Shown here piece by piece: positions 1 through 8,177 of a stretch of 23,280 nucleotides of DNA. The notes under the pieces were generated by a model that did not search any database, was not told the DNA's origin, and worked only from the letters and a program-made list of their open reading frames with translations. Location of the stretch: assembly GCF_001956045.1 (NCBI RefSeq), contig NZ_MRTH01000063.1:1-23280 (forward strand). Reading direction: 5' to 3'. The position numbers and the translations under genes were made by a program. The stretch comes from Paenibacillus sp. FSL H7-0331 (GTDB taxonomy: Bacteria > Bacillota > Bacilli > Paenibacillales > NBRC-103111). Numbering within the stretch: position 1 is the stretch's first letter; every line of letters starts with the position of its first letter.

Positions 1-641
1 AATAACGCAATAGGGTAGGTTGTTTAACTATGCTGCCCCGTTAGTTGAGCGACGTAGTCAGTCTCATTGTATAAACATTATTATTTAGTCTAAATTTTCA
101 TTATTTACGGACAATAATACCATAATACCCCTATTTTTTGCATGCAATTATCCATTTAAATGGTTAGTCATTTTACATAAGGTCAAAGTAGGCTGTGAGT
201 TTTTATGATGTCTTTAGTGACTCACTCAGAATGTAGGAGCTTTTGTGTCGTTTAACGACAATGTAGGAATATTTGTGCGTTTTGCCACGACACAAATGTT
301 CCTACATAAAAAAGTAAAAGCCTGATTAATCAACCTAATACCACAATTCTTATGAGTAACCTATACAATCCTGAATTCCCCCTGCATGCAACCAACTTCG
401 GCGGCCAACAGTTTTCTCGCAGTAGAGATGGTTGCATAGCGTCAACATTCGGCTCCAAAAGTTTCGGAATCCAACAAAGTAGTAAAGAATACAAAGAATA
501 CAAAGACTCCTAGTCAAGATTTGATTGATGAAATTATCGTAAAATGGATTGATATTAACTAGGACTAGAGCCAAATGAAATGATATAATTGTGGGGAGAC
601 AAGAACTTGTCGACTTCAACACCAGCGACCACGGAAAATAG
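1..641. other. Gene-poor left flank of the lipase
   Basis: I see no gene with a convincing start here. The stretch is AT-rich. It holds the TGTAGGA repeat cluster listed separately, a 9-base tandem repeat (AAAGAATAC twice, then a partial copy, 484-507) and a short dyad GACAAG-AA-CTTGTC near 599-612. A 53-codon open frame on the plus strand starts at 352 but has no ribosome binding site, and a neighbouring frame carries a further short open stretch ending near 561. This could be decayed coding DNA. No clear terminator follows the lipase stop at 642. Confidence 0.5.
232..306. repeat. Three 19-bp TGTAGGA sites, two direct and one inverted
   Basis: Sites TGTAGGAGCTTTTGTGTCG (232-250) and TGTAGGAATATTTGTGCGT (262-280) are direct copies 30 bp apart. 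The third, CGACACAAATGTTCCTACA (288-306), is the same motif inverted. A small dyad GTCGTT-AACGAC (247-259) lies between the first two. On transcription, copies two and three would fold into a long hairpin. Repeated sites beginning TGT and ending ACA resemble transposase-binding arrays at ends of Tn7/Tn552-like elements, but no transposase gene is in the window, so this reading is inference only. Confidence 0.55.
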
Positions 642-1418
642 TTATGGACACAACCCGGGATTGCCCGTGCACAACAGCTGCGTATAAATGGGGTCCTGCA
701 GCGCAAGCTCGGTGAAGTAGTTGGCAATTTCGTGATTGGCGGCGACAGATCCCTTTTGGAAACGTAGATCACGGCTTTTTTGGGCGTGTAAGTAGGTGTA
801 GATTTGGCCTGTTTTCGGAGATTTATAGAGAATGGGCGGCACCTGCGGGACGAGATCGAACGGGTTGTGAATTCGATGCCGATCGAATATTTGGTTGAAG
901 GTACTTGAAAATTCAGCGTTCCCCACACGAGGTGAAGCATACGTATAAACGATAGGATCACTGAAGCCGCTATTCACTGCGGTGTCAACGGCGCATAGAT
1001 GGGCAAGCGCACCGCCAAGGCTATGCCCTGTAATATAAAGCGGCTTATGGTGGGAAAGAGACTGCAAGGCTGACAAGACGGGTTGCCGAGCCGATTCGTA
1101 AATCCTGAGAAACCCCTGGTGCACGGAGCCGCTGTTCTTCGCATAGGGAAAGGCGCTCTGTCTGGCGATTGCATTGGATATCCAGTCCGATTTGGTATTC
1201 GTTCCGCGAAACACAAGGACGATCCGGTCCGCTGCCTCGGCGATAAAGCCGAACAGTTCTTTTCTTCCTGTAAATGACGCGGCTTCAAATTCAGTAATCA
1301 ACTGGTAACGACGCGGCAGAACAAAAGTTCCGTCGGCGCTTTCAAACTGTTGATAGCTTTGGCTGCAAAGTGCGGACAATAAAATGGCGGTCTGGATATC
1401 GAACAGATTCTTGCTCAT
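642..1418 (-). CDS. Class 3 (alpha/beta-hydrolase) lipase
   Basis: A 258-residue lipase of the Lipase_3 family, which hydrolyses acylglycerol or other carboxyl esters. The nucleophile elbow GHSLGGALA lies at about residues 131-139 with Ser133. Asp188 in NPFDLVPQVPP and His229 in NHEIANYF are well placed to complete the triad. RGTN near residues 71-74 supplies the usual oxyanion-side motif. I chose the ATG at 1418 because GGGAG sits just upstream (1423-1428 on the plus strand); an in-frame ATG at 1475 has no such site and would add 19 residues unlike the family. I see no clear signal peptide, so the protein may be cytoplasmic. It appears monocistronic. The substrate cannot be told from the sequence. 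Confidence 0.9.
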   Translation of the reverse strand: MSKNLFDIQTAILLSALCSQSYQQFESADGTFVLPRRYQLITEFEAASFTGRKELFGFIAEAADRIVLVFRGTNTKSDWISNAIARQSAFPYAKNSGSVHQGFLRIYESARQPVLSALQSLSHHKPLYITGHSLGGALAHLCAVDTAVNSGFSDPIVYTYASPRVGNAEFSSTFNQIFDRHRIHNPFDLVPQVPPILYKSPKTGQIYTYLHAQKSRDLRFQKGSVAANHEIANYFTELALQDPIYTQLLCTGNPGLCP

Positions 1419-1901
1419 AGATCTCCCTCTTCTGCTCACACATGTTTTATGTATGTATATGAAAATGATGGGCATACGTCCACGGGCATATGCCTAACTT
1501 AGTGACGCCTTTGATTCAAGCTAGGCCGCGCTACCCGTCCCCTCAGCTCCAGAGGAGGAATTTAATTAAGCTAAATGGCAGGATTGTTATCACAGAACCG
1601 TTATTCTGTGAAGTAAATATTTTTTAACTTGAAGAACTTTCAAATGCTATTTCCCGCTGCCGGTGTCGGATGACAAGAACATTGTCCGATTAGCCCTCAA
1701 TGGTCTGGTCTGTCTTCCCTAAAAATTCGTTAAAAACAAGAATGAGCCGCATCCCATACGGCTCATCTAATAATGCAAGTACTTAGTGGGAGCACATAAG
1801 CCTAATACATGCTTATCAATATCCCTAGATTCACTTTCGAAATTTTCTGGATATTCCAATCCATAAATGTAAATTGGATTATGGTTGTTTTCGCATATAC
1901 G
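1419..1901. other. Intergenic region between the LysM-GH18 gene and the lipase
   Basis: I see no gene in these 483 bases. The region contains the minus-strand terminator of the LysM-GH18 gene and must also contain the lipase promoter. An AGAGGAGGAA motif at about 1551-1560 on the plus strand looks like a ribosome binding site but leads only to a 13-codon frame, so it is probably chance or a relic. Confidence 0.5.
1742..1766 (-). terminator. Rho-independent terminator after the LysM-GH18 gene
   Basis: A perfect 8-bp stem, ATGAGCCG (1742-1749) with CGGCTCAT (1759-1766), encloses a 9-base loop. Read on the minus strand it is followed by the T-rich ATTCTTGTTTTTAACG. It lies about 135 bases beyond the stop of the LysM-GH18 gene at 1902. 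Confidence 0.7.
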
Positions 1902-3317
1902 TCATATGAGCTTGTGAACATGAAAATTATCTTCGAGCAACGCCCAATTTTGCGGGAACGGATAACCCAGCACCCAATAACTGACTCCTCTCAAGTTATA
2001 GGACTTAACGAGGTCGAATTTTGCCTGAGCGCTTCTTGCATCCTCAAACCAGACTTCATGTGTTCGTTGCTTATCATCGACATATCGATAGTATGGGGTC
2101 TGGGACACTGGATCGTACTTGATCTCCGCTCCATGCCTGATCGCGCGACGCACGGCTTCTTGCATACTGAACGTTTCAGCCTGCTGTCCATTTACATGTG
2201 GAAGCAGCCAATCGCGTGCGTAAAGCTGGAAGCCCATAAATATTTTATTTCTCGGGATGACAGTGACTGCATAGTCGAGAACTCGCCGTATTTCGTTGAT
2301 AGGCGATATGGCCTGTGGTGGACCGAAACGGTATCCCCACTCGTACGTCATGAGGACGACAAAGTCAACAATATCTCCATGCGCAGCATAATCATGGGCT
2401 TCGTAAAGCAGCCCCTTCTGATCAGAACTGGTTTTGGGGGCAAGCGCGGATGAGACGAAATATCCTTTCTCATGCAGCCTGCGGACAGCCAGTCGAAGAA
2501 ATTGATTATAGGACTCACGGTCGCTTGGGTACACGTTCTCAAAATCAACATTTAAACCGCGATAACCTTTGGTTTCCATGATCGTTAAGATGTTGGTCAC
2601 CAGCTTATTTTGCAATTCAGGGCTGGACAAAATGGTATGGGCCAGCTTCGATCCGGCTTCCGTAGCGGAAAAGTTGGTGATCGACATGACTGGTACAACA
2701 TGTTCGTCGTAAGCGGCTGCAATAAGCGCCTGATCATCTACCGATTCCAGGCTCCCATCATCCTTCATACGGTATCCAAAGGGACATACGTAAGTTAGAT
2801 GCACCCCATCCTGCCGAACTTGCCTGACAGCTGTCTCTCCGAATACGTTGGTATAACCGTTGACATCGATGGTCTCCTTCTGCTTTTCCGGGATTTTCAA
2901 GGTTTGACCTGGATAAATAAAGTTAAGATTCGTAATCCCATTGGCTTGTGAAATAGCCTGCATAGAAACACCGTAGCGGTGAGCAATCGCCCATAGGGAC
3001 TCCCCCGGCCGTACGGTATGATACAAAACCGGAATCACTAATACTTGCCCTGGTGTAAGTTGCTCGACATCGGAGATTGAATTTGCCCGAGCAATAGCCT
3101 CTACGCTTATGACATAACGGTCGGCAATCGTCCTCAGAGTGTCTCCTGACCGCACCACATATTCGGGATAAGGCTCCGGAATGAGCAACGCCAAACCGAT
3201 AACTAAATGATTGGGATCCTCGAGCTCGTTTACTGCAATAATCCGATTGATATGAACACCATATCGCTTAGAAATCAGCCAAAGATTTTCTCCTCTTTGC
3301 ACCACATGGATTTGCAT
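1902..3317 (-). CDS. Three-LysM, GH18 peptidoglycan (spore cortex) hydrolase
   Basis: A 471-residue protein. Three LysM peptidoglycan-binding repeats lie at about residues 2-48, 51-97 and 99-144. A glycoside hydrolase family 18 barrel follows from about residue 155 to the end. This is the architecture of the SleL/YaaH N-acetylglucosaminidases that act on cortex fragments during spore germination. The catalytic strand reads GLNVDFE with the acid Glu260 and Asp258; the two earlier Asp positions of the full DxxDxDxE motif are Arg253 and Asn256. MTYEWGY near residue 330 is the usual later barrel strand. There is no signal peptide, as expected for proteins assembled into the spore from the mother cell. 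GAGGT six bases before ATG 3317 supports the start. The family role is well known; action in this organism is inference. Confidence 0.88.
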   Translation of the reverse strand: MQIHVVQRGENLWLISKRYGVHINRIIAVNELEDPNHLVIGLALLIPEPYPEYVVRSGDTLRTIADRYVISVEAIARANSISDVEQLTPGQVLVIPVLYHTVRPGESLWAIAHRYGVSMQAISQANGITNLNFIYPGQTLKIPEKQKETIDVNGYTNVFGETAVRQVRQDGVHLTYVCPFGYRMKDDGSLESVDDQALIAAAYDEHVVPVMSITNFSATEAGSKLAHTILSSPELQNKLVTNILTIMETKGYRGLNVDFENVYPSDRESYNQFLRLAVRRLHEKGYFVSSALAPKTSSDQKGLLYEAHDYAAHGDIVDFVVLMTYEWGYRFGPPQAISPINEIRRVLDYAVTVIPRNKIFMGFQLYARDWLLPHVNGQQAETFSMQEAVRRAIRHGAEIKYDPVSQTPYYRYVDDKQRTHEVWFEDARSAQAKFDLVKSYNLRGVSYWVLGYPFPQNWALLEDNFHVHKLI

Positions 3318-3699
3318 GGATTTACCTCGCTCTCGCGCTTTAACTTCTATAGATACATTATTCCGCTAATGTCTATAGCATTCTAGGCTAATGTCCATTA
3401 TTATGCTCAGAGCCTTTTACCGTTAATTGAAATTGTTGTAGGCTACCCGCACGATAGCCACGTTACATACGCTTGTCCATTCGTTCTTTCTTCGGACGTT
3501 CCTCTGAGTAATTAGTATTAGACTGACACCAGAAATCGAAACAGCGACAGTCTTGGACGAGAAAATAAAGTCCTAGACTTGTCGCTGTATTTTTGGACTA
3601 CCGTTCTTTGATAAAGTGGTTCTGGTGCAAGGATTTAAAAAAGTTCGCAGTTACCCGACAAACTTTACTTTGTCTATGCCACTAAACCAAATATCTTAT
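3318..3699. other. Intergenic region upstream of the LysM-GH18 gene
   Basis: I see no gene in these 382 bases. The sequence just upstream of the LysM-GH18 start contains two exact copies of GCTAATGTC at 3365-3373 and 3387-3395, 22 bp apart, which is two helical turns and could be a regulator site. I could not assign a sigma factor. The strong stem-loop at 3541-3588 is listed separately. Confidence 0.45.
3541..3588 (+). terminator. Long stem-loop with trailing T-run
   Basis: ACAGCGACA (3541-3549) pairs perfectly with TGTCGCTGT (3580-3588). The inner arms GTCTTGGAC (3550-3558) and GTCCTAGAC (3570-3578) pair with one mismatch and one bulged T, and an 11-base A-rich loop closes the hairpin. ATTTTTGG follows on the plus strand, so the shape is that of a plus-strand terminator. 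No plus-strand gene precedes it, so it may be a relic or work on the minus strand. Confidence 0.55.
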
Positions 3700-3954
3700 T
3701 TAGCCATTCAACAGCAGTGAGGTACGAACAGAAAAATACTTTACATTCCTCTTCCCAGTTGCAAGATTAAGATTATTGTTTCGATATAAATCTGTTACAA
3801 CTGGATAAATACCCTCAATAAGCTTTTCTACGATGATCTTCCTTGAGTGTGGTTTTAAACCCATAACGTTAATACTTCGTAAAACACCGTTTATATGGAC
3901 TTCTTTGACGTCCCGAACAAGTACCCAGCCTCTTGAGAGCAGGGCGCTTCCCAT
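3700..3954 (-). CDS. Hypothetical 84-residue ORF, doubtful
   Basis: An open frame of 84 codons lies 41 bases downstream of the SbnC-like gene on the same strand. I do not recognise the protein. Composition is plausible for a soluble protein, with LKPHSRKIIVEKLIEGIY near the middle, but there is no ribosome binding site before the ATG and no internal start with one. The base composition is more AT-rich than the siderophore genes. It may be a fragment of a lost gene rather than a member of the operon. Confidence 0.2.
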   Translation of the reverse strand: MGSALLSRGWVLVRDVKEVHINGVLRSINVMGLKPHSRKIIVEKLIEGIYPVVTDLYRNNNLNLATGKRNVKYFSVRTSLLLNG

Positions 3955-3995
3955 TTGAATTATTGTATAAGGGTTTCAACAAAATGGATGGTCTT

Positions 3996-6116
3996 TTAAA
4001 AACGGTGGAACGGATTTACAGTCTCTCCCATTCCTGCCGGCATACTGCCTGTAGGTGTTCCTTCCTGCTCCAGTAAGGGTTTGATCAGATTTTTCCATGG
4101 CCATATCGGTTTTTCAAACAAGGAGGTTACCACCAACTCTTTAACAGCCCCAGTCAATTCGGCAAGCTCGATAGCCTGATACAGGCTATCCTTCAGTACT
4201 TGCCACAGCTGCTTTTCATCCATAGAATAAAGGCTTGCTATCGCTTCAAGAATCGAGTACAGATTCACCTGAATGCCCAGGGTTTGCAAATATAACAGCA
4301 GCTTTTGAGGTGTTTCATTATAGAGCGAATTCGGATAACCCGGTTTCATCTTGTAATGGGGATCGTCAAGACCGTGTTGATCCATCCACGGAACATGCAG
4401 CCGGATCGAGTCGTGGTCGCGCAGCAGCATACCGGTTATCATTCCGTCTTTAAGAGTCAATACCACGTTCTGTCCATGAATTTCCGGCATCACACCTAAC
4501 CGGAACAGGCGCAGACAAATAGTGAAAAACTGCAGGCAGACTTCCTTAAACAGCTGGGCTGCTGATTCTGCGGACGGGCTTAAGCCCCGCTCTCGTATCC
4601 AAATATCCAGGATAGGATCAGTTCCGTCTGTAGTATGAACGGCCAAGGCGGACATCGGCACAATCCGGCTATTGCCAGCCTCGGTTAACGCAGCCGGATA
4701 CTGACGGACCAAAGCAGAGAGGTGGCGAGGGGGCTCAGCGAAATAATCGCCGTTCTCCGGCAAATACGCCCACCAGCTCTTTTCATCGCATAGGCTTAAA
4801 CGCTCACGAAGCACCGGATCGAGCGCCAGCGCTTGCTCAAGCAGGCGCTGTCCACGCTCGCCGTTCATCATGTGAACGGCAGGTAAATAGCGCACCGCAC
4901 CCAGCGAAACGATCCCAAGCGGCAGCTTGAGGTGCCTGTTGCTTCCGTTCTGTGGTGCGAGAGATCGGGCTGAGGATGTGGCGTAATAAACGCCGGTCGC
5001 CACATCCAGCGGAACACAAATGCCCGATTCCAGCTCCGCGCGAATCATGTGCGGCAGCATTGAAGACCGCTGCCATGGATGCACAGGCAACGCGATGTAT
5101 TGCTCGGGCGACAGTCCCTGTCGTTCCAGCGCGTTGTGCACGGATGAACGGTCTTCAAGTGAAAGGAGCAAATCGGCAGGTGTCACTTCCGGCAGTCCCT
5201 CAGGCTTATTATCCTTGCTGCTCCCGCTGCCGCTTAGTACGTAATCGCGTTGGACAGCGATCCATTCCAGCGTGATTGGTTTTCCCGATTCCGCGCTGAA
5301 TGCTTCATAATCAGCTTGTGTCCAGCCCCCCTTTGCTTTCGCCACAGGATGGAAGGGGCGGTCGCGGAATGCAGCGCGACGTTCCTGTTCAACGAGGCTC
5401 CAAGGAGATTCGGAGTTGAGCGAATCGATCTTGGCTTTGGCGGCTGTAACGGCTGCGTAAGCATCCGACCAGTTAGTTTGCTCCAACGATAGCAGGAGCA
5501 ACTGCTTTAGCCGAGCGACACTGCTGTCTTCTTCGTTGCTGCAGTTACTCGCCTGCCCCTGCTCTTGGGTACCATATAGCGACTCCGTCACCCGTTCTAG
5601 CAGTTCCATCGCTCCCAGCCTGGTAGGATCAGCGCCAAGGTGCTGATTTGTTCCGTCCACCTCGTATACACCATCGCCGGAAGAATAGCGATAAGATTGA
5701 GTGACAGCCGCACTTACCGGAAAGATAAGAAATCGTCCGTTCCCTCGATCCACCCACCAGCGGAAATAAAAGGCAGAGTCGTTATTTGTTTGCGTTTGTA
5801 ATGCGCTCTCTGCCTCTGTGGATGCAACATGCACTGTATTCTTACGCTGAAGCCCTTGCCCCTGAAGGAAAGACAACAAATGAGGGGAAAGAGTCCCGCT
5901 GTTGGGGACATCCAGCAGTTCACCCCTGCCGCCTACGTCTAATAAGCCTTCAACCAGCAAAGCATTGACCAAATCCGTAAGTATCCGTTCCTGCGATTCG
6001 CTTGCAGAAGTCTGAGCATGTAAAGTGTGCTGTCCGGCGGATGAGGATATCTTCCCAACAAACTGCCAACCTTGCTTCTTGTCCGGCTCGACCGAACGTG
6101 TAAAAGCTCCATTCAT
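3996..6116 (-). CDS. NIS siderophore synthetase, SbnC-like (IucA/IucC family)
   Basis: A 706-residue ATP-dependent NRPS-independent siderophore synthetase. It carries RPFHPVAKAKGG at about residues 253-264, HPWQ at 346-349, SSARS in the nucleotide-binding region, and HGQN followed by LLRDHDSIR in the FhuF-like C-terminal half. By elimination it should be the SbnC (type B) enzyme, which joins 2-oxoglutarate to the citryl-diamine intermediate as the last step of staphyloferrin B assembly: the other two synthetases here fit SbnE and SbnF better. The usual GHP is replaced by DRP. It is about 100 residues longer than typical members, with a poorly conserved N-terminal third. TAGGAGAG precedes the ATG by about eight bases. 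It is the last clear gene of the operon, 35 bases after sbnH. Confidence 0.82.
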   Translation of the reverse strand: MNGAFTRSVEPDKKQGWQFVGKISSSAGQHTLHAQTSASESQERILTDLVNALLVEGLLDVGGRGELLDVPNSGTLSPHLLSFLQGQGLQRKNTVHVASTEAESALQTQTNNDSAFYFRWWVDRGNGRFLIFPVSAAVTQSYRYSSGDGVYEVDGTNQHLGADPTRLGAMELLERVTESLYGTQEQGQASNCSNEEDSSVARLKQLLLLSLEQTNWSDAYAAVTAAKAKIDSLNSESPWSLVEQERRAAFRDRPFHPVAKAKGGWTQADYEAFSAESGKPITLEWIAVQRDYVLSGSGSSKDNKPEGLPEVTPADLLLSLEDRSSVHNALERQGLSPEQYIALPVHPWQRSSMLPHMIRAELESGICVPLDVATGVYYATSSARSLAPQNGSNRHLKLPLGIVSLGAVRYLPAVHMMNGERGQRLLEQALALDPVLRERLSLCDEKSWWAYLPENGDYFAEPPRHLSALVRQYPAALTEAGNSRIVPMSALAVHTTDGTDPILDIWIRERGLSPSAESAAQLFKEVCLQFFTICLRLFRLGVMPEIHGQNVVLTLKDGMITGMLLRDHDSIRLHVPWMDQHGLDDPHYKMKPGYPNSLYNETPQKLLLYLQTLGIQVNLYSILEAIASLYSMDEKQLWQVLKDSLYQAIELAELTGAVKELVVTSLFEKPIWPWKNLIKPLLEQEGTPTGSMPAGMGETVNPFHRF

Positions 6117-6151
6117 ACTGATTCTCTCCTATTCAATTATCAATCAAGGGA

Positions 6152-7354
6152 TTACAGAAAAATATGGTCAGGGTGCTCATGGCTCAGAAAGTCATGAGCC
6201 GAAATCGTCCAACCATAAGCGCCGGCAAGAGTGAATAGCAGGATATCTCCGACACGCAGACGAGATACCTGAATATCTCGGGCCAGTACATCCTTGGGCG
6301 TGCAGAGCTCACCTGCCACCGTTATTTCCACATCCCGTACTTCCGGACGACCGAAGGGATAATTCCATTGCTCAACGGGAACAATCTCGAACGGATGGCT
6401 GTGCTGCCAAGCGCCGGGCAACCGGAAATGGTGGGAGCCGCCGCGCAGAATCGCGTAATGTTTGCCATGGTTGCATTTCAGGTCCACTACCTCGGTGGCA
6501 TAATAACCGCAGGCTGCGGCTATATAGCGACCTGGCTCGAATAATAGCTCAACTCCGGGTATGGCATTCTGATCCAGAACCTGACGAAGCTCCGAAACAA
6601 AGGTATCCCACTCAAATTTACGCTCCGAATCCGTATACGAAATGCCGAAGCCTCCCCCCGCATTCAAATAGTTGAGCGTCAACCCGAAGCGCTCCCGCCA
6701 GCCTTTCACCCGCTCCAGATAAACGGAAATCAATTTGGCGTGCAAATGGGCATCCAGATTGTTGGAAATGGAATGCAGATGAAAACCTTCAAGCTGCAGG
6801 TTAGGTAGTGACTGAGTTAGCAGGATTGCGTCTTCGATCTGCTCCTCGTCTATTCCGAACTGGGTAGGCCTTCCTGCCATAATCAGTGTTGCTTCAGGAA
6901 ACGATGCCCTTAGGTTGACCCGGATCAATACGGAAGCCTGGATGCCAAGACGGGTCGCAATATGCGAAATGCGTCTCAATTCAAGTATGCTTTCGGCATG
7001 AATCAATGTAACCTGAAGCAGGAGTGCTTCCTCGATCTCATTATCCTTCTTGCCCGGACCACCGAATATAACCGGCTTGTCTGAGGATACTTGACGAATC
7101 TTTCTAATCTCACCGATGGAAGCTGCTTCAAAGCCGTACACGATTGGCTCCAAGCATTTCAAAATTTCTTGTGTAGGATTGGCTTTTATCGCGTAGAACA
7201 GACGGCAGCCCTCCGGTAGTCCGCTTACGGTTTGCCGTGCATGCTCCCGCAAAGCCTGTAAATCATATATAAAAGCGGATATGGGCTGGGAGTGCTCTTG
7301 TTTCCATTCTTTGATCGTGGTTAGGACCTTTCCGTCCAAAACAGTCTGATTCAT
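6152..7354 (-). CDS. PLP-dependent decarboxylase, SbnH-like
   Basis: A 400-residue fold-type III decarboxylase of the diaminopimelate/ornithine decarboxylase family. In staphyloferrin B synthesis SbnH removes the carboxylate of the citryl-diaminopropionate intermediate to leave an ethylenediamine unit. The PLP lysine is Lys57 in YAIKANP. HLHSISN (193-199), the phosphate-binding GGGFG (233-237), EPGRY (273-277) and the active-site cysteine motif GELCTPKD (349-356) are all present. The C-terminal GAYGWTISAHDF is also of the family. AAAGGTG lies about 11 bases before the ATG at 7354. It sits between sbnG (46-base gap) and sbnC (35-base gap), in an intact frame. Substrate assignment rests on context. 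Confidence 0.9.
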   Translation of the reverse strand: MNQTVLDGKVLTTIKEWKQEHSQPISAFIYDLQALREHARQTVSGLPEGCRLFYAIKANPTQEILKCLEPIVYGFEAASIGEIRKIRQVSSDKPVIFGGPGKKDNEIEEALLLQVTLIHAESILELRRISHIATRLGIQASVLIRVNLRASFPEATLIMAGRPTQFGIDEEQIEDAILLTQSLPNLQLEGFHLHSISNNLDAHLHAKLISVYLERVKGWRERFGLTLNYLNAGGGFGISYTDSERKFEWDTFVSELRQVLDQNAIPGVELLFEPGRYIAAACGYYATEVVDLKCNHGKHYAILRGGSHHFRLPGAWQHSHPFEIVPVEQWNYPFGRPEVRDVEITVAGELCTPKDVLARDIQVSRLRVGDILLFTLAGAYGWTISAHDFLSHEHPDHIFL

Positions 7355-7400
7355 TGGTTATTGTTCGCACCTTTCAAATGAAATGATGTTCTAGCTCTAG

Positions 7401-8177
7401 CTATGCTTGAGCGAAGCCTTGCAGGTGTGCCCGCAAGGCGCGGAAGGAAACGCCGCGCTCATCTCCCAGCACGAAAGCTTTGACGCCCAGCCCCACCCAT
7501 TCGGTGTAGTCTTCAGCTGCCCTCGGGATCGCACAGTAGGGCACACCGTATTGTTCGGCTGCGGCAAATGCCAGTCGCAGCGCCTCCTTCACAGCTGGGG
7601 CGCGTGTCTGCCAAGGTATGCCGTAGGATTGCGACAAATCGGCTGCGCCCTCCAGCACCATATCAATTCCATGTACGGATAATATGTCCGCTGCCTGCTC
7701 CACTCCGGCTCTGCTTTCAATCATGGGCACGACCATAATCTCTTCGTTCGCCTTGTGGATGTATTCGACCAAATTATGCTTTCCGAATAAGCCTGCCCGT
7801 CCGCTGTTCAGGCTGCGGGTGCCCTGTGGGCCGTATTTGCAGGCTCGCACGATCAACTCCGCCTGCTTCCTAGTCTCCACTTGTGGAACGACTATGCCCA
7901 ACGCTCCGGCATCAAGCGCCCGCAAAATTTCCTTCGGGTTAGGCTCCGATACGCGGACAAGGGCTGTCAATCCGACAGCTTCAGCAGCGCGGATCATGTT
8001 CTCCAATGTTTCCGGGTTCACTAGTACATGCTCGGTGTCGATGATAATAAAGTCAAAACCGGCACAGCCTACCATTTCAACGACGACAGGGGATGGAATG
8101 GAGCCCAGTAAGCCGAATACGGGGACGCCACTTACAAGCTTTTGCTTTAATGTATTAACCCTTAACATCATGCTCAC
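7401..8177 (-). CDS. Siderophore citrate synthase, SbnG-like (HpcH/HpaI fold)
   Basis: A 258-residue protein of the HpcH/HpaI aldolase family. In the Sbn pathway SbnG condenses oxaloacetate and acetyl-CoA to citrate independently of the TCA enzyme, so citrate supply is tied to iron starvation. FDFIIIDTEH holds the catalytic His50, VRVSEPN holds Arg75, and Glu154 (PMIES) and Asp180 (EGAADLS) are the metal ligands expected from the family. The longest frame starts with GTG at 8177, overlapping the sbnF stop as GTGA. In-frame ATG codons at 8171 and 8168 are more likely starts, with GGTGAG just upstream acting as the binding site. Tight packing after sbnF suggests translational coupling. Confidence 0.9.
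   Translation of the reverse strand: MSMMLRVNTLKQKLVSGVPVFGLLGSIPSPVVVEMVGCAGFDFIIIDTEHVLVNPETLENMIRAAEAVGLTALVRVSEPNPKEILRALDAGALGIVVPQVETRKQAELIVRACKYGPQGTRSLNSGRAGLFGKHNLVEYIHKANEEIMVVPMIESRAGVEQAADILSVHGIDMVLEGAADLSQSYGIPWQTRAPAVKEALRLAFAAAEQYGVPYCAIPRAAEDYTEWVGLGVKAFVLGDERGVSFRALRAHLQGFAQA

Noticed and set aside
232..306. CRISPR array
   Set aside because: Only three imperfect copies, one inverted, with 7-11 base gaps; not repeat-spacer architecture.
352..513. 53-codon plus-strand frame beginning MSNLYNPEF
   Set aside because: No ribosome binding site and odd composition; kept only as a comment on the left flank.
350..961. 203-codon minus-strand open frame
   Set aside because: Its first half lies in another frame of the lipase gene and the rest has no homology I recognise; no ribosome binding site.
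1809..2453. 214-codon plus-strand frame
   Set aside because: Antisense to the well-supported LysM-GH18 gene.
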